A DNA stretch of 7,734 nucleotides from CAZVWV01 sp964631745 (GCA_964631745.1 CAZVWV010000159.1:1-7734), one strand, 5' to 3'. Shown: positions 1 to 5,561, counted from the first letter of the stretch. The notes: a model not told the origin generated them from the letters alone. Made by a program: numbers and translations.

Positions 1-50
1 CGTAGCCACCACCTGCTCGCACCGGCTACTGCCTATCGGCCTAAGAATTT

Positions 51-86
51 GTGCCTCTTCGTGGCACCGGCCGACGAGTCGTCGGC
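51..86. repeat. Two adjacent short hairpins, one a 17-bp palindrome
   Basis: GTGCC (51-55) pairs with GGCAC (63-67) across a 7-base loop. Immediately after it, GCCGACGA (70-77) pairs with TCGTCGGC (79-86) around a single central G. The second is a near-perfect dyad that suits a protein-binding site or a DNA cruciform better than an RNA hairpin, because a one-base loop cannot close without opening a pair. There is no T-tract, so it is not a typical intrinsic terminator. The owner gene probably lies outside the window to the left. Confidence 0.45.
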
Positions 87-152
87 GCTCCATAATATCC
101 GTGCTCTGCGCCGCGTTTGTAATTTACCCGCGGTTTTTGAGCAGCTACTTTT

Positions 153-286
153 AACGCAAAGACGCCAAGCCTCTAAGAGGCACAACGTGATTCCTGATAG
201 AACCACAGAAAATACCGCGGAGCCAATAGTCGACCACACGCATTAATTGACTTCGTGCCCCTTTGTGTCTTCGAGACTTTGTGGTT
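153..286. repeat. Imperfect inverted repeat of a dispersed-repeat type
   Basis: The segment 153-183 begins AACGCAAAGACGCC and ends GAGGCAC. The reverse complement of 255-286 begins AACCACAAAGTC and ends GGGGCAC. The two align over about 31-32 bases with one gap and several substitutions, so they form diverged inverted arms around about 71 bp. A third related copy, GAACCACAGAA, lies at 200-210. Strings such as AACCACAGAG and CGCAAAGACGC are familiar from short extragenic repeats scattered through many bacterial genomes; that link is from memory of such repeats, not from a search. No transposase or open frame is associated. Confidence 0.4.
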
Positions 287-343
287 CAAATAATTTGACC
301 GTCCAGGAAACAGTAGCGCCTATTGGTTACCCTAGCGCCGATG

Positions 344-1645
344 CTAGCTTGAAAGCTCTCTCTCAAGACGCTTCCACTTCATTACACCTAGTCGACCTTG
401 CTGCAATTGCCTCAAAGAAGGCACTACTTTATCTAAGATAGTATTTTGAATCTTTAGTGCTGATAGCTGAAAAGATGTTAACGCAGCCCGAAGCCCTTCC
501 AATAGGAATCTAAGAATTAGCTTTGGGTCATTTAAGGCGATTGCCTGAGCGTAGTTTTGTAAGATGGCATAATCTGAGTTCCTTCGCACCTCGAGCAGCC
601 CTTCAAGCGTGTGCGCCTTGTAAAGTCCAAAAACTTGGGAATCTGCGCCAACTAAAATTTCAGGCGCGCCATATTGGCAATCCCATTTGACAAGACTTTC
701 AATCAGAAAAGCGCGTGCCAGATTGCGATCATGGTCCGATACAATGCGGGCCATTCTATGCGGGCCCTCCTGAAACATAGTAATTGACCTTGCTTCTGTT
801 GGAAGAAAGCGCTGTAACAGTTCTATATATTTCTTCAACTTACCGACTGGAAAGGCTTTATGTGTGCTCATTACGAAGTTAGCTGATTTTGATATCATAT
901 CTGTCCAGGCGCGTTCACCCGCAGTGCTTAGACAGATATAAATTTGTCGTTTATCGCGTGGGTGCGCGTTCTTTTTTAGCAACTTAGACTTTATTAGTAC
1001 CGAAAGAATTCGAGAAAGCAGCGTGCTCTCAATGTGCAAGGTTGCGCGCAGCTTGAGCAAAGGCAGCTCTTTCCCCGCTTGATGTAAAAGTTGCAATATC
1101 TGACACTCCTCCACGGCTCTGCCGGTACCACAAAAGTTGTCGCCAAGAAAACCTAGCGCGCGCGTGAGGCGAGTAACCTCGGATCTAACTGGATGAAGCT
1201 TAGAGTCAAATGTTGTTGGTGTGGCCTGTGCCTCCTTTGCAACTAATGCAAGTAGCTCTCCTAACTCTTCTTGCTCCGTATTTGAAAGAGGTTCAATGCA
1301 ATCAAGAATCTGTAAATTCCTAACACTGCTGTCGTGATCAAGAGTCTCTAGGCCTTGCTTAGTTGGCTTTATGGGCTTCAAGCGCCCATCTGTTGCGGAA
1401 GTTTCTATCCTCAACAATTTACGTTTAATTAAAGCGCCGACTAAACGCGAAACCGTGCTTTTCTCAAGTCCCAATGAACTACTTAGAGTAATAACTGATG
1501 TGCGCTGGCTGTAGCTGGCCTCAGTGATTACATGGGCTTCATTGACTGTAAGTGGCGTAGGGTGGCGCAGACGAGCGAACCCAAGCTGTCGATTAAAACG
1601 TAACAGCAGATCAAAGATCTCATTGGCGGCTGCTTCTAACATCAA
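344..1645 (-). CDS. Tandem double-MarR transcriptional regulator with unassigned C-terminal domain
   Basis: Predicted cytoplasmic DNA-binding regulator of 433 residues, about three times a standard MarR protein. The first winged helix-turn-helix spans about residues 5-140: the recognition-helix region is LGLEKSTVSRLVGALIKR (58-75) and the wing is DGRLKPIKPTKQG (86-98). The second spans about 155-283, with LHIESTLLSRILSVLIK (203-219) and a classic wing DKRQIYICLSTAG (231-243). MarR proteins normally dimerise to place two such domains on a palindrome; one chain carrying both could bind as a monomer or cover a longer site. Residues about 290-433 are not recognised. They look alpha/beta and then helical, and could be a degenerate acetyltransferase-like sensor, but no acyl-CoA loop is evident. 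The first codon is TTG (1643-1645), directly followed by ATG (1640-1642); the ATG is the more likely start. No strong Shine-Dalgarno is seen. It is divergent from the gene at 1792, the usual arrangement for a MarR regulator and its target. The C-terminal function is uncertain. Confidence 0.85.
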   Translation of the reverse strand: MMLEAAANEIFDLLLRFNRQLGFARLRHPTPLTVNEAHVITEASYSQRTSVITLSSSLGLEKSTVSRLVGALIKRKLLRIETSATDGRLKPIKPTKQGLETLDHDSSVRNLQILDCIEPLSNTEQEELGELLALVAKEAQATPTTFDSKLHPVRSEVTRLTRALGFLGDNFCGTGRAVEECQILQLLHQAGKELPLLKLRATLHIESTLLSRILSVLIKSKLLKKNAHPRDKRQIYICLSTAGERAWTDMISKSANFVMSTHKAFPVGKLKKYIELLQRFLPTEARSITMFQEGPHRMARIVSDHDRNLARAFLIESLVKWDCQYGAPEILVGADSQVFGLYKAHTLEGLLEVRRNSDYAILQNYAQAIALNDPKLILRFLLEGLRAALTSFQLSALKIQNTILDKVVPSLRQLQQGRLGVMKWKRLERELSS

Positions 1646-1791
1646 TACTTTGTTGGATCAAACGTGGATAAAGTCATAGAAAATAGTCAAACAAAAACGG
1701 TCAACAGATACTATCTTAAGTCTTTGGGTGGCTTTATAATTTAGAGAGCATTTAACCAAGAGAATACTATAGTCTATCCGCAGAGAGAATA
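1646..1791. promoter_or_regulatory. Divergent intergenic control region with TATAAT and repeated motifs
   Basis: A perfect TATAAT lies at 1735-1740 on the plus strand, about 50 bp before the GTG start at 1792, but no good -35 box sits 16-18 bp upstream of it. An activator or a weak -35 is therefore likely if it is used. Short symmetric or repeated motifs flank it: GATACTATC (1707-1715, GATA/TATC dyad), ACTATAGT (1766-1773, palindrome), ATACTAT twice (1708-1714 and 1764-1770), ATAGTC twice (1683-1688 and 1769-1774) and AGAGAATA twice (1759-1766 and 1784-1791). They are candidate operators for the divergently encoded double-MarR protein. The second AGAGAATA copy also includes the probable ribosome-binding GAGAG before the GTG start. 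A minus-strand TTGACC (reverse complement of about 1697-1702) could be a -35 for the regulator, but its -10 is poor. Confidence 0.4.
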
Positions 1792-2619
1792 GTGGCTACG
1801 TTTAAAACTGAAAGGGAAAGGTCAAGGGAACCCCTGGCAATAGTCGATCTGCCAGTTTTAGACTTAGCCCAAGAGGTTTTGGGCGAAATGTGCTCCGTGG
1901 AGAGGAGCTTGTCCGTAACGATAGAAGAGTTGCGTGCCGGTCGACCAACCAAAAAAATCTTAGTCCCCCACTCTCCCGAAACACTCCGACGTGACTTACA
2001 GGTCCCTGGCGCCCAAGCCATAACGCTCTGTTCGCCCGGTGGAAAGATTTATGGACATTTTATCTATTATACTGCCGGAAACGGAGTTGCCAACTGTGAT
2101 GATACGCAGTTTGTAAATGAAGCTTTACGCCGATTGGCAATTAGGGGCATTACACCTGAGCGCGTTGGCGTGGCTGATCTGGCGGGTATATTGCCAGACG
2201 TTGAACATATGAGGTGTATCGATGGAGCCAACTATGATCGCCATGCCCTTCATAGAGACTTTCATGCATATACCATTTACGAAGCGCGCAGTCGCAGAAT
2301 CGATTATTTAGTAGGTACTGTTCGCCTCGCTCCTTGTAGGAATCCAGTCCGAAACGATTGGAAAGAATTAGGCTACTGTTCTCTTGGTTCACTCAGGCTT
2401 ACATACAAAAGCTCCCCAGAGAGTGACTTTCTTAAACAACACAGCCCTTTGGGTAAGAGACGGGTAGTGGAACTTTTAGTTCTGGATGTAAATCATCCTT
2501 TTCAAGACCGTTTTGTAGATCGGAAAACTGGGATGCCTAAACTCTTTCAGGTGCCGGCCCTAGATCGCGATCCTTCCAACGGCCATACTGGGCCGATTCC
2601 CAGACAGAGAATTTCCTGA
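1792..2619 (+). CDS. Unknown protein, possibly a divergent GNAT / autoinducer-synthase-like acyltransferase
   Basis: 275 residues, GTG start. GAGAG at 1783-1787 gives a plausible ribosome site; the same GAGAGAATA context precedes the start at 5216. No family is recognised with confidence. Residues about 147-182 (NYDRHALHRDFHAYTIYEAR, then YLVGTVRLAP) resemble the region of GNAT-type N-acyl amino acid and autoinducer synthases where an Asp/His-rich loop precedes a strand of the form LVGTxRL. Residues 224-235 (RVVELLVLDVNH) resemble the following GNAT strand that normally reads like xxExxxLxVxP. The canonical acetyl-CoA pyrophosphate loop is not evident, so this is a fold-level guess. There is no signal peptide or membrane segment, so it is probably cytoplasmic. 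It converges on the YgiC gene with 8 bp between stops, leaving no room for a conventional terminator. It is the likely target of the divergent MarR-type regulator. Confidence 0.7.
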   Translation: MATFKTERERSREPLAIVDLPVLDLAQEVLGEMCSVERSLSVTIEELRAGRPTKKILVPHSPETLRRDLQVPGAQAITLCSPGGKIYGHFIYYTAGNGVANCDDTQFVNEALRRLAIRGITPERVGVADLAGILPDVEHMRCIDGANYDRHALHRDFHAYTIYEARSRRIDYLVGTVRLAPCRNPVRNDWKELGYCSLGSLRLTYKSSPESDFLKQHSPLGKRRVVELLVLDVNHPFQDRFVDRKTGMPKLFQVPALDRDPSNGHTGPIPRQRIS

Positions 2620-2627
2620 TCTATTTG

Positions 2628-3761
2628 TTATGATTGCAGTGGTATTGCATGTGGCACAAAACGACTCAGATTATGCGTTATTAAGCCATCACTTTCACGA
2701 ATCCCAAAACCGACTGCTTGCCCTCCAATAATCCACGAACCGATCACTGGATGTGAACCAGAAAAATTTGGCAGCGCTGCAAAATCTTGGAATATATATC
2801 CCTCTTCCCCGTAGTTTCCGGCAGTCGCAATCACATGCTCACCGTCATAGATGCTTATGTTGGCCCCTTCCCGTGAAAAAAATGGTTTAGCTACGTAATG
2901 TTTGCCCAGAGGCTTAGCCTCATAATAGGCCGGTAGAAGGTTAGGGTGATCAGGAAACAGCTCCCATAATACGGGTAATATAGCCTTATTGCTGAGCAGC
3001 ATCTTCCATGCCGGTTCCAGAACCTTGATGTTTGGGGCACGAAAATGTATTCCAAATTCTTCGTTAACGATCCATTCCCAAGGATACAATTTGAAGATGG
3101 TTTCAATCTTGCGATTTTCCAAATCTATAAAGCAATTTTTGTTCGAGTCCCATCCAAGATCCTCAATGGCGATATGGCGCGAGAGCACGCCAGCCGCTGC
3201 CGCCGACTGGCGCATATATTCAATGTTGTCGCGGTCTTCTTCTGATCCCTCAACGCATGCAAAATAAACAACTTCACCCGAGAGGCGCATCTTTCGCCAT
3301 GCGCCTTGAAGAGCTTCATGAATTGAGTTGCACTGTGTATGGGTGGCAGCTAATGAATCCAAGAGCCATTGCTTTTGTACCAGGCTACCTTCAAGCAAGG
3401 CCGTGGGGGTGTCTGCATTGTATTCAAGCATTTTAGGGGGAGAAGCCCCGTCAAATCTAAGATCGAAGCGACCGTACAGACTCGGCTCCTGACTCTCCCA
3501 AGATTGAATTATTGTAGGTGCTACTTGGCGGTCAATACCTAGCTGCTCAAAAAGCCCGTGTGAAATAATATGTTCTACCGCTATTAAACACAGATGATGA
3601 AGGGACTGGGTGGCTTCTTGTATCGCCCCAGCCTCGTGGGAGTTAAATTCGTAATAAGCATTCTCATTCCAGTATTGGCCACCTAAACTGTGAAAATAAC
3701 AGCCAGCCTCTTCTAGACGTTGTCTCCAATTCGTCCTCTTAACGCTCTCTAATCGTTTCAT
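2628..3761 (-). CDS. ygiC: YgiC-type ATP-grasp ligase (glutathionylspermidine synthase-like)
   Basis: 377 residues, close to the roughly 386 of E. coli YgiC, with family signatures throughout. They are: PSLYGRFDLRFDG (93-105), the LEYNADTPTALLEG segment (112-125), the FKLYPWEW segment (223-230), the LEPAWKMLLSNKAILPVLWE segment (248-267), FPDHPNLLPAYY (269-280), KPFFSREGANISI (292-304), YGEEG (317-321) and GFGIRE (351-356). The family shares the C-terminal ATP-grasp synthetase domain of glutathionylspermidine synthetase, which activates a carboxylate with ATP and joins it to an amine. The amidase half found in bifunctional Gsp enzymes is absent. K259, K292, the E319-E320 pair and R355 are candidate ATP/Mg contacts by position. 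The true substrate of YgiC proteins is not established. It is the second gene of an operon: its ATG follows the upstream TGA with no gap, and its Shine-Dalgarno GGAGGA is formed by the last two codons of the upstream gene. A cytoplasmic location is expected. Confidence 0.95.
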   Translation of the reverse strand: MKRLESVKRTNWRQRLEEAGCYFHSLGGQYWNENAYYEFNSHEAGAIQEATQSLHHLCLIAVEHIISHGLFEQLGIDRQVAPTIIQSWESQEPSLYGRFDLRFDGASPPKMLEYNADTPTALLEGSLVQKQWLLDSLAATHTQCNSIHEALQGAWRKMRLSGEVVYFACVEGSEEDRDNIEYMRQSAAAAGVLSRHIAIEDLGWDSNKNCFIDLENRKIETIFKLYPWEWIVNEEFGIHFRAPNIKVLEPAWKMLLSNKAILPVLWELFPDHPNLLPAYYEAKPLGKHYVAKPFFSREGANISIYDGEHVIATAGNYGEEGYIFQDFAALPNFSGSHPVIGSWIIGGQAVGFGIRESDGLITHNLSRFVPHAIPLQS

Positions 3762-3770
3762 TCATCCTCC
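3759..3770 (-). promoter_or_regulatory. Ribosome site embedded in upstream stop region (translational coupling)
   Basis: On the minus strand the sequence reads GGAGGATGAATG. GGAGGA (3765-3770) encodes the final Gly-Gly of the lipoprotein and is also a strong Shine-Dalgarno. TGA (3762-3764) is its stop and ATG (3759-3761) the YgiC start. Ribosomes ending the first gene are positioned exactly at the next start, which favours fixed co-production of the two proteins. Confidence 0.85.
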
Positions 3771-5216
3771 GAAGCTGTGAATTCCGGAACCCGAGCCGCT
3801 TTTCCCAATCCCGCCGCGACTAACTCCCGACTTTGCATCACTGTGTGAATATCCACTCCCCGCAACGGTTGTCGGTCGCGGCGTATAAATCGGACTTCCC
3901 CGGTTTGTTTCCTTGCTCTTATCTTGCGCCTGATGATAGCTCCGAAAATCGGTTGATGCTCTTAGTCGATCCCCGGAGGAGTAATGATCGAATCGCATTG
4001 GTGGTGAGTAATAGGCTCCATTCATACGGCCAACCCAGTACCACAACAAAAAATTAGAATTTCCTGAATTTGCGTCCGAGGAATGCGTTTGAGCATAGCT
4101 TCTGCCGCCGCTGGGCTGTGCCTGTTTGTCCGCCAACACACCAACCGAGGTGAGTTCTCTTTCGAAATCCCGAGTTAGCGCTCGGGCCAAGTCTCTGCCC
4201 TCAATCACCATTGCAACTTGTCCGCTTGAAGTGCTCTGCGCAGTAGTCCAGTACTTATAGCTATTTTCTGGAGCAAGCGTCTTGCTGATATCTTTTAGAG
4301 TGGTGGAGAGGTCTGCCAGCTCGCCTTGAATGTTGGAGAAAAACTGATCTTTACTGGCCTGTTCGGCAGTCATGGCGCTTCGATCTAAGGTTAGACGCAA
4401 TTGCGCCATTCGCTCCGGATGTTCGCTCAAAATAAAGCGCGGTTGGTTTGAAACATCGCTGGCCAGGAGCTCTAATGCGTTTTGAGCGCTCAATATATCA
4501 GCAAAGGTCGAGGTGACTTTTGAAGCTGTCACCGCCGGTTGTAATTTTTGTATGTCCCATTCCAGGGCCTTAGAAAGTTCCTTTAATTCATAGCTGGCAG
4601 TCATAGCTTTTGAATATCCTGGGCTGGACTGACTGACTCGCGCATTAGCAATTTGCCACTCTGAAGTTTGGTTTTTAAGGGATTCCTGTAAATCTTCCAA
4701 ACTTCTGGCCGTTTGCCTTAGGTGATTCTCAGCGCTTGAAAACATCGGCATCTCGCTCTCGGCCTGCACAATTGAACGTGTCTCGGTAATTCGTTCGCTT
4801 AGCTGCGCGACTTCGGCTTGATGTTTTTTCAACCAACCGAAATGATTTCCACTGTCGGAATATCCATTCATCAGGTGTTCCAAGTTTGGCATTAACTGAG
4901 TGAGTTTTGAGTTGAGATTCTGTCTGTGAAACAGATAGTCATGCGTATCATCAAGATTTAGTTTGACTTCATCGGGTAAGGTTGAATATTTTGGAACGGC
5001 GACAACTTGCACCTGGGCCTTTTGTTCAGATGGTGAACAGGCAGAGGCAGCCAGTTCACCAAATGCCAGCGAGCCAATCACTGCCCAGTTACTGGCAAAT
5101 TTTCTGATCTGATCCAATGTTCCTCGATGCGTTAAGGCTGTATCTGCCTGCAACCAGTGCTCCCGAATGGGCTCCTGACCTGACAGCTCATCGTTGGGAT
5201 TCTCTACGTCAAACAT
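3762..5216 (-). CDS. Long YgiB/DUF1190-like predicted lipoprotein with helical insert
   Basis: 484 residues, roughly twice the length of E. coli YgiB. The only cysteine is C60, at the end of a hydrophobic stretch (WAVIGSLAFGELAASAC, 44-60) preceded by R38/K39. That fits a type II signal peptide with a relaxed lipobox ASAC. About 33 further residues precede it, which is unusual. The ATG at 5216 has a good Shine-Dalgarno, GGAGAG (5222-5227), 5 bp upstream. An in-frame TTG at 5115-5117 would give a conventional short signal peptide and has GAGGA (5121-5125) upstream. Residues about 75-350 are polar and helical, probably coiled coil. The C-terminus matches YgiB in plan: an aromatic segment NFLLWYWVGRMNG (about 382-394), a Ser/Gly/Tyr-rich tail, then VSRGGIGKSG and terminal FGG; E. 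coli YgiB has TRGGFG and ends in GG. The cysteine-rich segment usual in DUF1190 is missing. It probably sits at the inner or outer membrane facing the periplasm. It is first in the operon with ygiC, as in ygiBC and yjfMC. Confidence 0.85.
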   Translation of the reverse strand: MFDVENPNDELSGQEPIREHWLQADTALTHRGTLDQIRKFASNWAVIGSLAFGELAASACSPSEQKAQVQVVAVPKYSTLPDEVKLNLDDTHDYLFHRQNLNSKLTQLMPNLEHLMNGYSDSGNHFGWLKKHQAEVAQLSERITETRSIVQAESEMPMFSSAENHLRQTARSLEDLQESLKNQTSEWQIANARVSQSSPGYSKAMTASYELKELSKALEWDIQKLQPAVTASKVTSTFADILSAQNALELLASDVSNQPRFILSEHPERMAQLRLTLDRSAMTAEQASKDQFFSNIQGELADLSTTLKDISKTLAPENSYKYWTTAQSTSSGQVAMVIEGRDLARALTRDFERELTSVGVLADKQAQPSGGRSYAQTHSSDANSGNSNFLLWYWVGRMNGAYYSPPMRFDHYSSGDRLRASTDFRSYHQAQDKSKETNRGSPIYTPRPTTVAGSGYSHSDAKSGVSRGGIGKSGSGSGIHSFGG

Positions 5217-5243
5217 TTATTCTCTCCGTGATTATGTACACTG

Positions 5244-5272
5244 GTTATTGCTTGGCGCCTACAAAGTGTCAG
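5244..5272 (-). promoter_or_regulatory. Predicted sigma70-type promoter for the ygiBC-like operon
   Basis: On the minus strand CTGACA (5267-5272, five of six to TTGACA) is followed after exactly 17 bp by AATAAC (5244-5249, four of six to TATAAT). Transcription would begin near 5237 and leave a leader of about 20 nt, just enough for the Shine-Dalgarno. The -35 lies inside one arm of the inverted repeat at 5265-5325. Prediction from consensus only. Confidence 0.35.
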
Positions 5273-5325
5273 GTTTGTATTGGACACATCGGACCAAGGG
5301 CAACACTGCCATAGGATCTGACACT
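5265..5325. repeat. Inverted repeat carrying both divergent -35 boxes
   Basis: AGTGTCAG (5265-5272) and CTGACACT (5318-5325) are perfect 8-bp inverted arms 45 bp apart. A third, inner GGACAC (5282-5287) can pair its GACAC with GTGTC of the left arm. A factor binding both arms would cover the -35 box of each predicted divergent promoter. GTGTCAGGT...GACAC also resembles short repeats found beside REP-associated transposases, but no transposase is present. Confidence 0.45.
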
Positions 5326-5346
5326 CCCGCCGAAATGGCTCATAAC
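5318..5346 (+). promoter_or_regulatory. Predicted sigma70-type promoter for the flavoprotein operon
   Basis: CTGACA (5318-5323) is followed after exactly 17 bp by CATAAC (5341-5346, four of six to TATAAT). It mirrors the leftward promoter. Transcription would start near 5353 and give a leader of about 209 nt containing the whole 5366-5543 hairpin. There are only 7 nt between the hairpin and the Shine-Dalgarno, so the promoter must lie upstream of, or inside, the hairpin. Confidence 0.35.
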
Positions 5347-5365
5347 AAAACTGTTTGAAGATGTA

Positions 5366-5543
5366 ATCCTAGAAAGAGCAGTTGAATCGTAGCGAGGTGG
5401 CGGAGATGGCTGAAGATCTTGAAGTTTTCGACGGAATTGGCACGGAACCCTAGCACCGCTAGGGTGAGTACCAATTCCTAGAAAAATTCAAGAGATTCAG
5501 ACAGATTCGCCACCGTAGTAGATTCAACTGCTCTTTCTAGGAT
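5366..5543 (+). repeat. 178-nt imperfect hairpin in the leader of the flavoprotein operon
   Basis: The outer arms 5366-5388 and 5521-5543 are perfectly complementary over 23 bp. Inward, pairing continues with interruptions: 5396-5404 with 5506-5514 (one G-T), 5407-5408 with 5502-5503, 5410-5414 with 5496-5500, 5417-5423 with 5487-5493, 5425-5429 with 5481-5485 and 5433-5440 with 5471-5478. The apex is ACCCTAGC (5447-5454) with GCTAGGGT (5458-5465) around the loop ACC. About 69 pairs form, with asymmetry of only three bases overall. It could be a structured leader or small RNA, a hairpin-type miniature mobile element (TAA flanks it at 5364-5366 and 5543-5545), or a protein-binding DNA element. 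It ends 7 nt before the Shine-Dalgarno of 5562. There is no T-tract, so it is not an ordinary terminator. Confidence 0.85.
5406..5453 (+). CDS. Possible 15-residue leader peptide inside the hairpin
   Basis: ATG at 5406 opens a frame MAEDLEVFDGIGTEP ending in TAG at 5451-5453. GAGGTGG (5394-5400) upstream is a reasonable Shine-Dalgarno at 5-8 bp spacing. The ORF occupies the left arm and its stop lies in the apical stem, so a translating ribosome would unfold the structure. Small ORFs of this size arise by chance, and no conservation evidence is available. Confidence 0.3.
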   Translation: MAEDLEVFDGIGTEP

Positions 5544-5561
5544 AACAACCAAGGAACACTT

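Larger units (their letters stand above)
1..343. other. Non-coding or gene-poor stretch at the left edge
   Basis: No convincing gene is seen here. Frame 1 is open from base 1 to a TAA at 244-246, so the last 81 codons of a gene entering from the left cannot be fully excluded. The translation shows no recognisable domain, and the frame runs through a repeat-like segment that starts near 153. An opposite-strand frame at 33-239 overlaps it and is equally featureless. The stretch carries two adjacent small hairpins (51-86) and an imperfect inverted repeat (153-183 with 255-286), described separately. TAGCGCC occurs twice (314-320 and 333-339). A CTAGC/GCTAG inverted repeat at 332-347 overlaps the stop codon of the neighbouring minus-strand gene. 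Confidence 0.5.
5217..5561. other. Divergent control region between the ygiBC-like operon and the flavoprotein operon
   Basis: This 345-bp stretch has no long ORF. From left to right it holds the Shine-Dalgarno of the minus-strand operon (5222-5227), a predicted leftward promoter (5244-5272), an inverted repeat (5265-5325), a predicted rightward promoter (5318-5346) and a 178-nt imperfect hairpin (5366-5543). The hairpin contains a possible 15-codon leader ORF (5406-5453). It is followed by the AAGGAA Shine-Dalgarno (5551-5556) of the plus-strand operon. CTAG, a tetranucleotide under-represented in many bacteria, occurs five times within the hairpin. Confidence 0.75.

Noticed and set aside
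49..246. Open frame on the plus strand (and an opposing minus frame at 33-239)
   Set aside because: No recognisable domain, no good ribosome site, the two frames overlap each other, and the plus frame runs through repeat-like sequence from about 153. At best it is the tail of a gene entering from the left.
2620..2627. Bidirectional terminator between the convergent genes
   Set aside because: Only 8 bp separate the stop codons, and no stem with a T-tract is seen there.
2989..3319. Several overlapping open frames inside the ygiC gene
   Set aside because: They are shadows of the strongly supported YgiC reading frame and have no domain content or ribosome sites.
5447..5465. Intrinsic terminator at the hairpin apex (ACCCTAGC/GCTAGGGT)
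   Set aside because: No T-tract follows the stem, and it lies upstream of the operon it would serve.
5366..5543. Integron attC site
   Set aside because: GTTGAAT and ATTCAAC fit the attC core consensus, but they are in the opposite order from a real attC. There is no integrase and no cassette array.
5366..5543. Retron msr-msd RNA
   Set aside because: A long structured element fits loosely, but there is no reverse transcriptase gene in the window.
5364..5545. Proven MITE with TAA target duplication
   Set aside because: TAA flanks both ends, but a 3-base match in AT-rich flanks is weak, and part of it overlaps the paired arm. Kept only as one alternative for the hairpin.
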